Assembly (NCBI GenBank): GCA_009617715.1
Contig: VTFK01000051.1
Span: 315,001-379,000 of the forward strand
Length of the DNA: 64,000 nt
Direction: 5' to 3'
Source: Plectrocnemia conspersa
Taxonomy: Eukaryota; Arthropoda; Insecta; Trichoptera; Polycentropodidae
In this document: positions 11,301 through 23,485 of the stretch, one piece after another
How the letters are laid out: each line of letters opens with the position of its first letter
Numbering within the stretch: the first letter of the stretch is position 1
Notes under the pieces: model-generated
Databases searched by the model: none
The model's input: only the letters and a program-made list of their open reading frames with translations
Told to the model about the DNA's origin: nothing
Program-made: the position numbers and the translations under genes

Positions 11301-12599
11301 ACACTTGAAAGACTTCGTATAAATATTAGGGTACCGTAAAGAAATCGATCGTTCGGCAGTTTAACAGTTTCTTGAGCACACTGCGTCGTGGATTGATTCA
11401 CAAACGAGGCATACCTAATACATATGCACATATACAAGTAGAAAAAGCAATACAATATCAGATGGAATAACACAACGAGAAAAAGTGTGTACAAGTTATA
11501 GTATAAAAAACATAGTTTTGGCACATTGGAACAGTGGCTAATTAGACTACTTTGCTCAATTCTCAAGCGCGTGTTCGCGTTTATGGTGATAGGGAGTCGC
11601 TACGCTTTTTCACACTCTCGACTCTCAGGCCAATGCGGTGCTTCGGGACAGAAACAGACAATGCTATTTTTCTTATAATAATTATTTGCGTAACGACTTA
11701 TAAAATTTATAAATCCAAAGGAATGTATATCATTTTAAATGACTTGATGATAAAATTTTCAGTATTTTATTTCATTAGTTAATCAAAGACACTTCTAGCA
11801 ATATATCACGGTAATAAGATGAATTCTGATTCGTGAAGTTGATGTTGACGAATCAATTGTCATCAGGGTATACCCTAAATAAATTATATATATATATGTA
11901 CATATATAGATAATATAATAGATAAGAAGTTTTATTGATTAAATTATGATTAAATAAATTGGGCTGCAGTGGATTCAATAAAAAAAATGTTTTGTTCGGT
12001 AAAGGTTAATAATGAGTTGTCGGACTCCCTCTGAAAGTACGTCTGGAACACATATTTTTATTAAGTCCCAAATACATACTTGTATCACGCTTTAACAATT
12101 AAATATGACAAATTTAATTACACGTTTACGTTCCAAACAAATAAAGATTCCTTCAGGAGATTAAAAATAGAAGCAACCGGAAGAGCACTGAAAGGTCTGA
12201 ACCAGAGACGTCATGGGCCGAATTAAAACTTCATATTTTTCACAAAAACGCTGTTTTTTGTGCCAAAATAACCTCATGGCATTAACTTAAAACAGCAGTT
12301 TATCAGCCTATATCCTAAAAATTCACGTTCTGTAACACAGCTTTCATTTCAATAAAATTTTGTTGTCTTCAGTGCGTCCTGAATTTTTAAACATTCGTTA
12401 TTACATGCTATGCTTTCCTAATTAATTTTATAAAAATCAGTGGACCGAATTTATAGTTGCTATTGGAGCAGTTCGAGGACACTGTATGCCTTGTATGAGT
12501 ACCTTTGAGCATGTTTTTTAATAGAAAAGATCCAAAAATTGTTTCTCAGATACTTGTACACGAGAAATTATAAATATTCACAAAACCTACAAGGTATAC
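11301..12599. other. no gene seen
   Basis: AT-rich, with no paired ends or coding frame. The frames at 11282-11782 lie on both strands and lack domains. Confidence 0.35.
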
Positions 12600-12834
12600 T
12601 GGGACGGGGTCCGGAAAATGTATCGCTCGTAATTCACCGCCAGCAATTTACCGCCGTTAATTAATAGCTTGCAGTTTATCGCCGCGTCAATTGATCGCAA
12701 AATCTGTTCACCATAGTCTTACAGCATATTGAGTTGAATTATTAACTCCCACAAAAGCAAATGTCAGCTATTTTATAAAATATGAAACTCACAGTATTAG
12801 AATCTGGTGACCATTTAAATCCAACTGCTTAATA

Positions 12835-13050
12835 TTTTCCTCTATTTTAAAGTACAAATTTGTGTAATTATAGTAAATGCTAGTGTATCATACCAACGTA
12901 AATTACTAATATAATTTTGTAAAATATTATTAAATAAAATCATATTAACATCTGTTATATATAGACATTATTTTTTTATATATAATATAATTACGTATTC
13001 TTAAAAATACATTTATTGATTATTTTTGATTAGAAATTTTCGCTGTGCGT
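12835..13050 (+). repeat. interspersed repeat, copy 2 (copy 1 at 4325-4555)
   Basis: Matches 4325-4555 in order and orientation, with substitutions and small indels. It lies just inside the left inverted repeat of the 1.9-kb element, suggesting that the 4.3-kb copy is a fragment of that family. Confidence 0.6.
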
Positions 13051-14059
13051 AGTAAATTTTATAGTCAGGCAATACACATAATTTATATACATTTATTGGT
13101 CATTTTAAATTAAAAGCAGGTATTATTTTTGACATCAAATTAAATAGTCAGAATTTAAATCAACTTTACGTCAGAATAAAAATTAAATCTCTGTCAGAAT
13201 AAAAATGTAGGACGTTCAGAATTAAAATAATGAATGGTCATAATTAAAATATAATACGAGCATGTGAATTAAAAAAAATATAAAATTTATAAATATAAAT
13301 GGGCAATAAATTATTTATTTTAAAAATATCGCTCGCAACAAAACTGTTAGAACATTGAACACCATTTGAATAATGAATCTATTTAATTGTATGTAGGACG
13401 CAAAGGTATTTAAGCGACGGACGAAACGGGAATAACAACAGAGCGGCAGCGAAGAGCACGCTTGTCTTGTTGTGTTGCTACTGACAATGTTGCGAGCCCA
13501 ACAAAACAAGTTGGCCCTAAAACACCTTTATAATTATAATGAAAATTAAATGCCGACATGCGAATGAGTTGTAGCAATCTTTAGTATTACAGCAATGACA
13601 ACACAATGATACATGATTCTAACCATCTGTAAAAATATTTTTTATCATGAAATATAAATTCTGACGAGTTAAATTTAAATTATAACCATTTAATATAAAT
13701 GCTGACCATCTAATAGGTATTTATTTTTGACGCTTATATTCTGATCTTTTAATATAAATTCTAGACATAGCGCAGTTATTAAATACAATTTCACTGATAT
13801 TGACCATTGGAATTATAAGTCAATTGTTTGATACATTTTAACTGGCCTATATTATATATGTATGTGCGTTTAAATAAATACTTTGTTCCATAAAACGAAT
13901 TATTTGTGCATTACAACAATAAAAAAATGAGCATTAAATGTTCAATAAAAATATTTTATTTGTATGTAGTGTGCAATGAAATGAATGATTTGTGCATTTA
14001 AATATTAAAAAATAAGCACCAAATTATATTATACTATTGAAAATATAACTTCACTGTTA

Positions 14060-14206
14060 CGGTTGCGAAACGTCCGTTTGCTGTTCAAACCCAAACCTAA
14101 TCTAATGTAAGTACTAAAACTAATTATAGTATTTGAACTTACATTATATTAATTAATTTACGTTAGGATTGGGTTTGAACAGCAAATGGATGTTTAGCAA
14201 CTGTCA
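14060..14206. repeat. foldback with about 50-bp arms
   Basis: The left arm includes gtttgctgttcaaaccc and aaacctaat-taatgtaa. The right arm, near 14150-14206, is the reverse complement: acgttaggattgggtttg, aacagcaaat. A short AT-rich spacer separates them. A related pair occurs at 17480-17535 (aaacccaaacctaa / ttaggtttgggttt). Confidence 0.65.
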
Positions 14207-14519
14207 AATTGAGTTGCATAGTTATTTTAGAACAGCAAACTCTTAAAATATATATTATTTAAAAAAAATAGACTTGCCACACTGTCAATCGAGGTATATA
14301 TAAACACATATCATTGCTTCTAGACGGTAAAATATGTAAACTTATTTTCAATTTAAAATGACCAATAAATTTATATAAATTATATGTATTGCCTCGCGAT
14401 AAAATATACTAGCGATCATTTATATGCTATAAAATGTTTATGGGATCAATTGACGCGGCGGTAAATTGCTGGGCGTGAATTGCAAGCGTAAAACTCTGCT
14501 GGGGTATGAATTCCCCGAG

Positions 14520-16640
14520 TCGCATTGTCGAGTGTACATTGTAAAGCACTTCAAGTTACTGATAGGGAATATTCACAATCCGGAGATTTTGTGTGCCATC
14601 TAATCAATTACTAATGTTTATATACTAGATTTAAATTCCTTTCAAAATTATTTGTATCAGTTTTTCGCTAACAAGTCCCAGTAATTCTATAAAAGAGCTT
14701 CAAGTTAAATAAAAGATACATTTACAAATTAATTATTGTAGAAATACTAAAAAAATTGGGACGAATAAATATCGCATTTTATGACCAAATTAATTTAAAA
14801 ATATTATAAATAAATTTGTCAGGACCACCCGTGATTATTGCGACAAACTTTTACTAACCATTTGATTTATTTGGACCTTTTACGAATGAGGGTTCTTCTC
14901 AATGACAGCGTATCTGAGCGGATATCTATAAAACGGTTGAAAATGACACGAACAAAGCCGAATAGTCATTACCGAGCAAAAAATAATCCGTTGCATATCT
15001 CCGCCATAGGTATCAAACATACGAACCGCTGTTACGTGACTATAAACCAAATAAATATTTATTGGACAATAACAAATATTCTGTTTCCGCCCCCGAATTG
15101 TCGAGAATCGAAGGCCGTTTACCTCCCCCAATTATCAAGGGGTACGTAAGCTTGAACACGGCCGTACTAAATTGACTTCTTTCATGAATTACATCAAGAA
15201 CCACCACTTCGCTTCTGACTTGGAATGAACTAGAGTTCAGTCGAATTATTAATAAGTGAACTACACCGAATAGCAAAGACCGCGAAAAGAATGCTGAAGA
15301 GTTCAACCTGATTTTTTGAAGGTCTGTTTTCGAAGCTGTTTATGATTTAAACTTTGTATGAATAAAAACAAACAAATTTCGAAACAAAAATAAAAATGAA
15401 AATTTATAATAAATAATTCCAATGTATGATCTAATAAAGTTTCTTTTCAATAAAACATTATTTAAGACGATAGCTACTTTTATTCAGTAAGTCACATTAC
15501 AGTGCATGAAAATAAGATTATTTTCACGGCATAATAATTATGATTCATAATTAAGTGGACCGATTTTCACGACAATTCCCATGCGGATGTTCATCCACAA
15601 TCCGCCCGCAGAGAGTTAATATAAAAAAACGAATACAACAGTCTCGTCTCTATCTGATAAATAAATACATTCTACCAAATGTACACATTCCTATGCTGAC
15701 TTTTGCTCATTTGCGTGCGATTGGAATAGCGTTTCACTTCAGATGTGCTTATTTTTTGACGTGCATGTTTATTCCACATCTGCATCATGTTTTAAACGAT
15801 CATTGCCATTGCTTATAAACATGTAAATCGAGCCACGAAAACGAACCGACTAGTTTTTTTTAGAACCACAAATCGAAACAGCTTTTATAGACGCAATTTC
15901 AATAAAGCTATAAAGCTAACAATAACTTATTGTTCCAATAGCTCGATTCGAAATTGACCACAGTAAATTTACATATGTAACCTTCTATTGCGTTCTTCGA
16001 AAATTGGAGTTATCGATTTGTGCTCGTTTCGTGTTTTGACAGTAACGCAATAGGAGTTCATTGTGTGCTAGCGTTCACTTTCAATCTTCAACCTCATAAT
16101 CTTCTTATGGATAAAACTAATTATAAAGAGGAATTATCTGCGTTGGGAAATTACATCGATTGCGCGATCGCTAGAAATAAAAAAAAACGAAACAAAGTCA
16201 CTTTCGCCCGGACGTTTCTGGAATTTTCAGACGCATTGTTTCGTTTCATTGTGAGAAGTTGTATTTGCTATACACAGCAATCTCTTAATTATCACTTTCT
16301 TTAGGCAATCAAATTATTTGCATTTTAGTAAATAGTTTCGTTCAGCTTCGATAACATTTTTAAGTATCGCTCAGAATAAACGTATTCTATATTATTACCA
16401 ACCATGTTTAGTTCATCGTTTTAGGAATGAAAAACGATGGTATTTTTATAACTTTTTTGTTCAAGTTCAAACAACTGTCTTTGATAAAATCAATAGATAT
16501 GTTGTGCGCAAGCATCAAGACTGTTTTATGAGCATCTTCGCTAAATCTTTACATTTAAAAATGATATTATAAAATGTACAAAACACGATGCCTTACATAT
16601 CATGACCGATGTTGTATTAAATAAATTAACAAGCTCATCG
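14520..16640. other. no gene seen; partly single-copy DNA
   Basis: Includes a more balanced, CpG-containing portion at 14880-15300. The frames at 14838-15149 (plus) and 14880-15306 (minus) overlap on opposite strands and show no known domain. I see no repeats with ends and no RNA gene. Confidence 0.35.
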
Positions 16641-16654
16641 CTGATCAATTAATT

Positions 16655-17690
16655 GAATGTGTATTACTAGCGAAAATATATTTTCAGTAAAATCATATCG
16701 GAATATATTTTCACCGGTAGATATATATTTGTACTAGTGAAAATATAATTTATCTAAGATGCTGTTCTTTGACAGGCATAAAACGTGCAAAAAGTGACAT
16801 AAGCGGTGGCTTTCAACTGGCCGTTGTAAACGCCATTTTTTAAATCCTCTATGCCACCAACAAATTTCATTTTAAAAATAGTTATTGAGCAACACATTAC
16901 CTGTTAAGGCCAAAATATTCCGAACATCAGCGCAATTAATAAATGCAGCTTGATACGTTAGTAAAATTATCTTTACTTTTTGCACTTTATAAATCGTGTG
17001 AACCGCGCGAAGGAGGGGCGCACGGGCGACAACGTGCAGGAGTTTGGTTCTTGGAAATTTAGTCGCAATAGATCACTTCACGGGGGGACAACACACGTTC
17101 TACGTAAAACAGTTTAAAAAACAATGATTCTTATGTGATTGTTCGGCACATGTTTACGTAATGAGTCACAAGTTTTTGCACTTTTAAAAATCAATAAAAA
17201 AAAAACAACAGGTCGTATGTTTTTTTTATTGAATTTTCAAAAGTGCAAAAAATTATGGCACACCCTAGCGAAATAAAAATCACATAAGAACTGTTTTACG
17301 CAAAACGCACATTGTTTCCCCGTGAAGCGATCCATTACGACTAAATTTCCAGGGACCTATTTCCGCGCCGTTTCCGCTCAGGAGCGATTTAAAAAGTGCA
17401 AAAACTTGAGACCCACCTGTACTAGTAATAATATAACTTCACTGAAAAATACACATTCACGAAATATCCATCTCCTGTTTAAACCCAAACCTAAGCAAAA
17501 CCAATTCGTTTAGGTTAGGTTTGGGTTTCGCAGCATTGAGTTTCATAGACATGTTAGAGTAGCATATAATTTCACTAGCGCCTATCAGTTAAATTATATT
17601 TTCGCTATTAGAAATATAATGTATATCTAACGATGAAAATATATTTGGATATGATTCACTAAAACAGTTATTATATTATATTTATAAAAG
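16655..17690. mobile_element. AT-rich element with long inverted ends of the 'ttcactagcgaaaatata' family
   Basis: Left part 16668-16765 (aatcatatcggaatatatt, ttcaccggtagatatata, gaaaatataatttatct) is matched in reverse complement by 17575-17680 (agcgaaaatataattta, atgaatatcc-like landmarks). The same motif family occurs at 20818-20930, 22195-22330 and 61027-61110. The interior holds a 430-bp foldback. Non-coding, non-autonomous; superfamily unknown. Confidence 0.55.
16975..17412. repeat. large foldback, arms about 200 bp
   Basis: The left arm includes ggaaatttagtcgcaatag, acttcacgggg, gtaaaacag, cttatgtgatt and tttttgcactttt. The right arm mirrors it: aaaagtgcaaaaa, aatcacataag, ctgttttacg, ccccgtgaagcgatc and cgactaaatttcc. 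The centre lies near 17205-17215 within (a)n and (t)n runs. A transcript through this would form a long hairpin. Confidence 0.75.
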
Positions 17691-17699
17691 TAGAACTTC

Positions 17700-18055
17700 A
17701 CTGATACATATACACTGATGAACCATGGATAATCTTCGATAGCCTATCAGAGTAAATATTAATATAAAACAAGATAAAACAATAATATCATCTGCTAAGA
17801 TCTAAACCTAGTATATAGTTCATTGAATGCAGATTATTGAAAAGTGACTAATAAAAGCAAACTTTACAGATGCATAAAAAAAGAACCAGTAGTTTCAATT
17901 TCATTTCGAATATACGTTTATCAATAAAATAATTTTATACATATATTAAAATGGCATCGTTGAGTATCTAAAAATAATATTTTAAAATAACCGATATTAA
18001 TTATTATCTGTTTTTTAAAATACCTAAACTTCACTAATTATATTAAAAATGAGTT
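17700..18055. other. AT-rich spacer
   Basis: No gene or paired repeat identified between the foldback element and the tandem array. Confidence 0.35.
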
Positions 18056-20000
18056 GTGAGTTATGCTGCGAAAAAATGTTTTAAGCGCAATGCGCTGATT
18101 TATGAGCAAAATTTCAAATATTTTTGCCATAACCTTTGAGACTGGAGTGCAACATGTATTCAATATAATCATAAGGAAAGGTGTTACATAATTGTCCTAT
18201 ATATCATTAACCATCAATTAGAGCAAAGTGTCTAAACAAGCCTTTCAAAATCGATTTTCCAGCTAGCGTCGATCAATCGTTTCAATTGAAGTGCCCTTAG
18301 ATATATATTATAACTTTTTAACCAGTTAAAACACAAACAAAATGTAAAAATCGTTATAATTATCAACTATTGAAATAACATATAATACTCATGTTTTTAA
18401 AATGACCTAACCAGAATTTATAAAAATGATGTAACACAAACTTATAAAAATATCTTTAACGTCTAATGTTTAGAATACTTATAACTCTGAGATTCTACCC
18501 AGAATTTATAATGTTAAATCAGCAATTTCGCCTAAAATATTGAACTGAAGTCTTTCAAACTTTCTATTTAGTTTAAATTCATTGCTTCCATTGAAGTTCC
18601 AACTATTAATTTATATTTGTAGTAGGAATTTAAAATTTTAAAATTTTATTATTTCTTAAGTTGTGTGTATTATAATAACGCAGCCCAAAGATTTTTTGTT
18701 TTGCGAAATTTATCTTTATATATTTATGTTATTTATAATGGCAATGGGAATAACATCTAATAATAAAGAAAATCACTATATCACTGCCGAAATTCCAGAA
18801 ATTCCTCATATTTAAAAGTTAAAATTATGCAGCTGTGGGTTTTTTAATTATTTGTATTGATTTTTTTATTTCTTTTAACCATTTCAATATAAAATGTTTT
18901 ATTTTTAAGTCTGTCTAAATCAGTTTATAATAATAATATTTTTTTAGCAGACCAAGTTGCAGTCTTTTTGGTAGCATGTATAATTGAAATGAAACTATTA
19001 TTTTAAAATTAACACATTAGGGTCCATTCACGCATTTTTCGCGTGATAGCGAAAATTTCATAGTCTGTCCATTCACGCAAGCTTATAAAAATAGCTTTAA
19101 CGTATAATAATCGTCAGGAGTTAAAATATGTTTCTACCCAGAATTTACAATGATATAACAGCAATTTTGCCATAATTTTTGAGTTCGAAAAGCGGAAAAT
19201 TCAGCTATATTTTCAATCTAGTTTAAATTGATCGCTTCCATTGTTCCATTGTGCAAAAAAAAATTAACTAAACATATTAATTTAAATGATTTCATTTCAT
19301 TGGTTTAGAAAGCAGCTAGAAAATCCTTCTTTAATAAACATATCTTGTTATTTTAGATAGTTAGTCGCTTAGTTTATGAAAAGTACTTCAAGAATCGCGA
19401 CTGAGTTTGATGGCATATGAGAATATTATTAATCACCTATGAGAACAAATAGACTGAATTCTCCAAAAACATCGCGCTAGCATCAGCGGAAAACCCTCTG
19501 TATTTTCCAGCTAGCATCGATCGATCGATATAATTGAGTACATAGGTTCATGGGTATGAATCAATGGAAAAGGTTTTCATTCTTAGTATCAACGTAAAAG
19601 GTATATTTTAATTAATTTCTTAGTAAGCTTACTATACTGTCACATAGTAATTCGTTTATCATCCGAACAAATTACGGCATCTAAAGAACTAGTCGACGTC
19701 GAAAGGTCTAACAATATAGCATCATCAGTAAATACTAAATCATTGTACATAAACATAAACGATTTTCGCACTAATATCAGCGGATTTTCCGGCTAATTTA
19801 AATCGATCGCTTCAATTGAGGTTCTATTGTACATATATACATGAACGTGCAACTGATACTGTTACAAAGTAAGGCACGTAAAGAAGAACTAGTAATGTCT
19901 GTCGTCGATATGTCTAGCATCAGCGGAAAACCCTCTGGATTTTCCAGCCACTGTCGATCGATCGCTTCAACTCGAGTTCCATTGTATTGTACATATTATA
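18056..20000 (+). repeat. degenerate tandem array abutting a promoter-like island
   Basis: Blocks recur in one orientation. Unit landmarks are 'cttataaaaata-ctttaacgt' (18440, 19082), 'acccagaatttat/caatg' (18498, 19137), 'agcatcagcggaaaaccct' (19478, 19916), 'attttccagctagc' (18256, 19503; variants 19787, 19940) and 'tcgatcgatcgcttcaa' (variants 18270, 19227, 19810, 19954) followed by 'ttccattgtac'-type ends. Spacing is irregular, about 150-650 bases. The last unit ends near 20000, next to the GC-rich island. Non-coding. It could be an expanded satellite-like array or regulatory repeat. Confidence 0.6.
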
Positions 20001-20025
20001 TTATATATGTGTACGTTCACAGATA

Positions 20026-20351
20026 AAGGGACTCGAGATGTCGCGGAAGCCGCACAAGGGAGCCCCGAGGGCGGATCGCCGCTTGATCGATCGCCCCGCG
20101 AGACTTTTCCCGTCTCTGAAAAGCGCATCGATCCAGACGGAGTGCAACCGACGGGAAATGCAGCAGCGGCAGATCGATATTCGGATGTGTCGAGTTCGCT
20201 CCTCTTTCGCTCGGTACCAACCTGAGCACACCATGTCGAAGAGAGCGCGGCTCGCGGAGACATACAGAGCGGCGGACCGGCGTCGGAGCGCGGCGCGGGT
20301 GGGAAGCGCGAGCGACACACAACTCACTCCCGACGCGCTTGCTGCGCGACT
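20026..20351 (-). promoter_or_regulatory. core promoter (Inr + DPE) and putative first exon
   Basis: On the minus strand the initiator TCAGTC has its A (+1) at 20351. AGTTGT, a full match to the DPE consensus RGWYVT, lies at exactly +28 to +33 (20324-20319). No TATA box is seen, as expected for a DPE promoter. The transcribed side to about 20026 is CpG-rich; ATCT|GTGAAC at 20026 is a possible donor. All three minus-strand frames are partly open, so I do not choose a coding frame; it may be leader only. Joining the phase-1 frame to exon 2994-3165 would create a stop, so a coding link is unlikely. Confidence 0.5.
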
Positions 20352-20559
20352 GAGTGACGTTCGCCGGCGGCGGCGCTGGTGTAGCGGACGGCTTCCGATG
20401 CATGGCAACACTGGGAATATGGACAGTCGTAATCGGTTGGGATTTTTGATAATAAACTGCTCTTTACCTACTCGAAAGTTAAAAAGCAAGATTAAAAATA
20501 TTAACCTTACAATCTATTATTTTCAAGTGTCTGTGCACTATATCGGTCATAGACCGTGA

Positions 20560-20935
20560 GGGACGTGCCAGTACATGTGAGTACACAGGGCAGAGACGTC
20601 ATTTGGAAAACAGGGCAGGTCCAGGAAAAAAATGCATAATATGTAATGAAATACTATGAATCTTGGTGAAATTAAAATATTATAAAGACGACCACTGAGT
20701 GAACTTTTGCCTCCCCCCGCCTAAAAAAACTGAAGTGACGTCTTTGGTTCTAAGCTAAAAATTCTCGAGTTATTTTTCAAAGAAAATCTAAAAAAAAATC
20801 TATTCTGAAAATATTTGGTAATATATATAATTTCAGTGAAATCATATAGAAATACATTTTCACTGGTAGATATATATTTTCCCCAGTAAAAGTAGAATTT
20901 ATCTAGCAGGTACAAGTAAAATTATATGATTTCAA
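20560..20935 (+). repeat. repeat shared in inverted orientation with 61027-61200
   Basis: Landmarks in order: gacgtc, tggttctaagctaaaaatt, ctcgagtta, aaaatct, ctattctgaaaatattt, atttcagtgaaatcatat, ttttcactggtagatatat. The reverse complement of 61027-61200 carries the same order. Its right half is the inverted partner of 22195-22330, so the mariner relict at 20960-22174 sits between the two ends. Confidence 0.6.
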
Positions 20936-20959
20936 CTTTTCCAAACGTAGTAATATATA

Positions 20960-22174
20960 AAGGTGTTTTTTTTAGAGGTTTGTTTTTTTAATTGGCAACA
21001 CCATTTCCAGCGACAGCTAATTCGACAGCTGACAGTTGATTTGATTTGTGATAAGTTTGGTTTCGTCACAACAACGCTTGCAATTTGTGCAAATTTATTT
21101 CAAAAATCGTGGTTCAGTACGCGAAACTTACCGTGCGCTACATCAATTTTACGGTCAACATCAACGTACATCCGAACAAGTAATTCGAATAACTATGGAT
21201 CGTTTTCGTACCATGCATACTCTAATTTATAATACGCATCCGCAGAGACGTCGTACAATGCGCACCAAAGAAGTTATATCTGCTGTAGAGCGTAGTATTG
21301 TGAAGGACCCGAATGAGTTAATTCGCCATCGTGCACAGCAATTGGAGCGGTGTCCATACACTTTATAGAAAATTTTGCAGAAAGATCTTGGTTTACAATC
21401 TTACAAGATCCAGCTCATGCAAGAATCGAAGCCATTGTGTGCGTCATACGTTCGGTGAATAGGCCGAAAATTTTTGGTTGAATGTCTACGTCAACAAGCA
21501 ATATTGCCGCATTTGGAGTAAAGAAAATTCAAAAGCCATTATTGAGACGCCATTATATCTACAAAAATGCACTGTTTAATGCGCTTTGTAGGCTGGTGGA
21601 ACCATTGGTCCAAATTTCTTCAAAAATTATGCCGGCCAGAACGCTCAAGTCAATAGAAAGGAGAGCGCCATAGATCTATGATTACGGACTTTTAGTTACA
21701 CAATTGAATGGAATTATTGTGGAAGTGCATTGGTTTCAATAAAACGGCGCAACATGCCACACAGCGCGCCGCAATCAATTTATTGAAGGAAACATTCGAT
21801 GAGCGCATAATATCCCACAATGGACCTGTGAATTGTCCTCCAAGATCGTTGGATTTAACACCTTTGGATTATTTCTGTGGGGATATGTAAAGTCGCTGGT
21901 CTACGACAATAAACTAGAAAGATGGACGACTTGAAAGCCAACATTCGTCGCGTTATTTCCGATATTCGATTCCAGCTGTTCGAAAAATGTTCGAAAATTA
22001 GACTTCTTGATTGCGTTTTATTCGAGCCAGCCGTGGCGCCCGTATGCTCGAAATCATCTTTAAACACTAATGGCATAAAATTATCTTTCCAATAAATCCA
22101 ATACCATGGCTATTGCTATGATTTTATAGTGTTTTATTTCATTTTAAAGTTCTATACTTCTAAAAAAACAGCAT
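20960..22174 (+). pseudogene. mariner/Tc1-like element with decayed transposase
   Basis: Ends aaggtgttttttttagagg and (right, inverted) tgtttttttagaagtatag, with TA at both sides (20958-20959, 22175-22176). From 21048 the frame encodes a helix-turn-helix DNA-binding region (QRLQFVQIYFKNRGSVRET...). The catalytic half is broken by several stops and frame changes. At 21726 the family's WFQQDGATCHTA motif has become WFQ*NGATCHTA, so the second catalytic Asp codon is lost. Further on, RSLDLTPLDYF is recognisable at 21840-21875 and a C-terminal LKANIRRVISDIRFQLFEK at 21930. Typical of mariner-family transposases (DDE). Inactive. Same family as the deletion derivative at 10075-10629. Confidence 0.88.
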
Positions 22175-22194
22175 TACTTATTTATATGCCATGT

Positions 22195-22330
22195 ATACAT
22201 CTTACAGTGAATGTGTATTTTTCAACGAAGTTATATTTTCACTAATTAAGTCCAAATACATTTTCACCAGTAAATATATATTCCAACTAGCGAAAATATA
22301 ATTTAACCGATAAGCACTGATGAAATTATA
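22195..22330 (-). repeat. inverted partner of 20818-20930 (AT-rich family end)
   Basis: Contains tacattttcaccagtaaata, agcgaaaatataattta and atattttcact-like blocks, in reverse complement to 20818-20930. Together they probably formed one AT-rich element that the mariner copy entered. Confidence 0.5.
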
Positions 22331-22777
22331 AGTTGCTGCTAAGGAAGCAACTATTGCTATTCACAACCTCAGATTTTTAATGTGAATTGATATCAAAGCT
22401 TTTCGATCTAAAGCTTAGACTGGCTAGAACAAAACTGTGATTGAGCCATTGTTGTTTTAGCAACTTTGTGTAAATTTAAGCAAAACAAATTTTATGACAA
22501 TATCAATTGTTACTTCCAACAGTAAAGTTATTAAGCTGTGTCATGTGTTTTACGGTATTTTGCACCAGATTGTGAAGTAAAAGTAAAGCTCTTAAACTTC
22601 CAGTTAATTCCCGGTAAAACTGCAGTTAAAAAAGTATGTGTTTTGATAACTGACATTAAATGAAAATCGCCAAAATTGCTAAAAAAAAATATTTTTTAAA
22701 TCTTTAAATTAAAAATATCAGATCTACAAAGAGGTTTTTGTCAACCTTTTCTCTATAAATAGCTCAATAGTTTAGAC
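22331..22777. other. no gene seen
   Basis: AT-rich, with no ends or coding frame supported. Confidence 0.35.
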
Positions 22778-23485
22778 CAGTGGTCACTAACTTTTTTGAG
22801 AAAAGGACCGGATTATTTTTTTAAAAACCTGGGATGAAAAATGAATTCTTTTAAGAATCCAATTAGAATTCATTGCAAATTAGACATACATATGTCTCTG
22901 TTTTTCACAAAAAAATAACGAATTGACCACTGCTCATTAAATACGCGACACTCGGCGTCTAATTTCATTTTCTTTGACATCATTATAATGAGGCACTATA
23001 ATTTAATGAATTTTAATCTAAATTTTAAACACAAAATTTGCATATTCTGTTTTATAAAAATTGTGGGAGTTACTTACATAACATACTTCAAATAGGGAAA
23101 TCAACGCTGATCACTATCACTATTCCCTTCAAACTATCACAATAATCAAGCGATGTGTACACTGTAAACTTTGAAAATCTGACCTAACTAACATTTTTTA
23201 TCTTGCCTGCACTACGTTCTTAGAATGTTAATAAATAAAAGTGTCCGGGGGATTATCCGAAAACTCTGTTTATCTCAAATACCCAACTTTTTACTTTGCA
23301 TCCACTACCTACTACCTAATCAAATTTCGAATGTTGAATTGAAATATAGCAGTCGTGAACTCACAACCAAATAACAACATTCTATAAAATTATTATATCC
23401 TATATGAATTATTTATACGCAGAAATCGGGAATTTTTGGAGGGCCGGATGAAAATCTTTTTTGCGCCGGATGTTGGTGACCACTG
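22778..23485. mobile_element. hAT-type non-autonomous element
   Basis: Terminal inverted repeats are cagtggtcactaac (left) and gttggtgaccactg (right). Flanking octamers gtttagac (22770-22777) and gtctacac (23486-23493) agree at 6 of 8 positions, consistent with an aged 8-bp hAT target duplication. The inner ends carry 'aaggaccgg' and 'gggccgg', as seen in hAT MITEs. The interior of about 700 bp is AT-rich without transposase. Confidence 0.75.

Larger units (their letters stand above)
12606..14515. mobile_element. 1.9-kb non-autonomous element with inverted subterminal repeats
   Basis: The ends carry GC-richer inverted repeats. The left end (12630-12697) reads aattcaccgccagcaattt, accgcc, then gcgtcaattgatc. 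The right end (14443-14480) is its reverse complement with gatcaattgacgcgg, cggtaaattgctgggcgtg. The left copy has about 28 extra bases between the two blocks. The interior is AT-rich and non-coding, and contains a copy of the 4325-4555 repeat and the 14060-14206 foldback. Exact termini and target duplication are not clear. No transposase. The superfamily is undetermined; a Helitron end is not evident. Confidence 0.6.

Noticed and set aside
20001..20559. Long overlapping frames on both strands
   Set aside because: All frames are open because the DNA is GC-rich. None has a domain, so I call only a promoter and leader.
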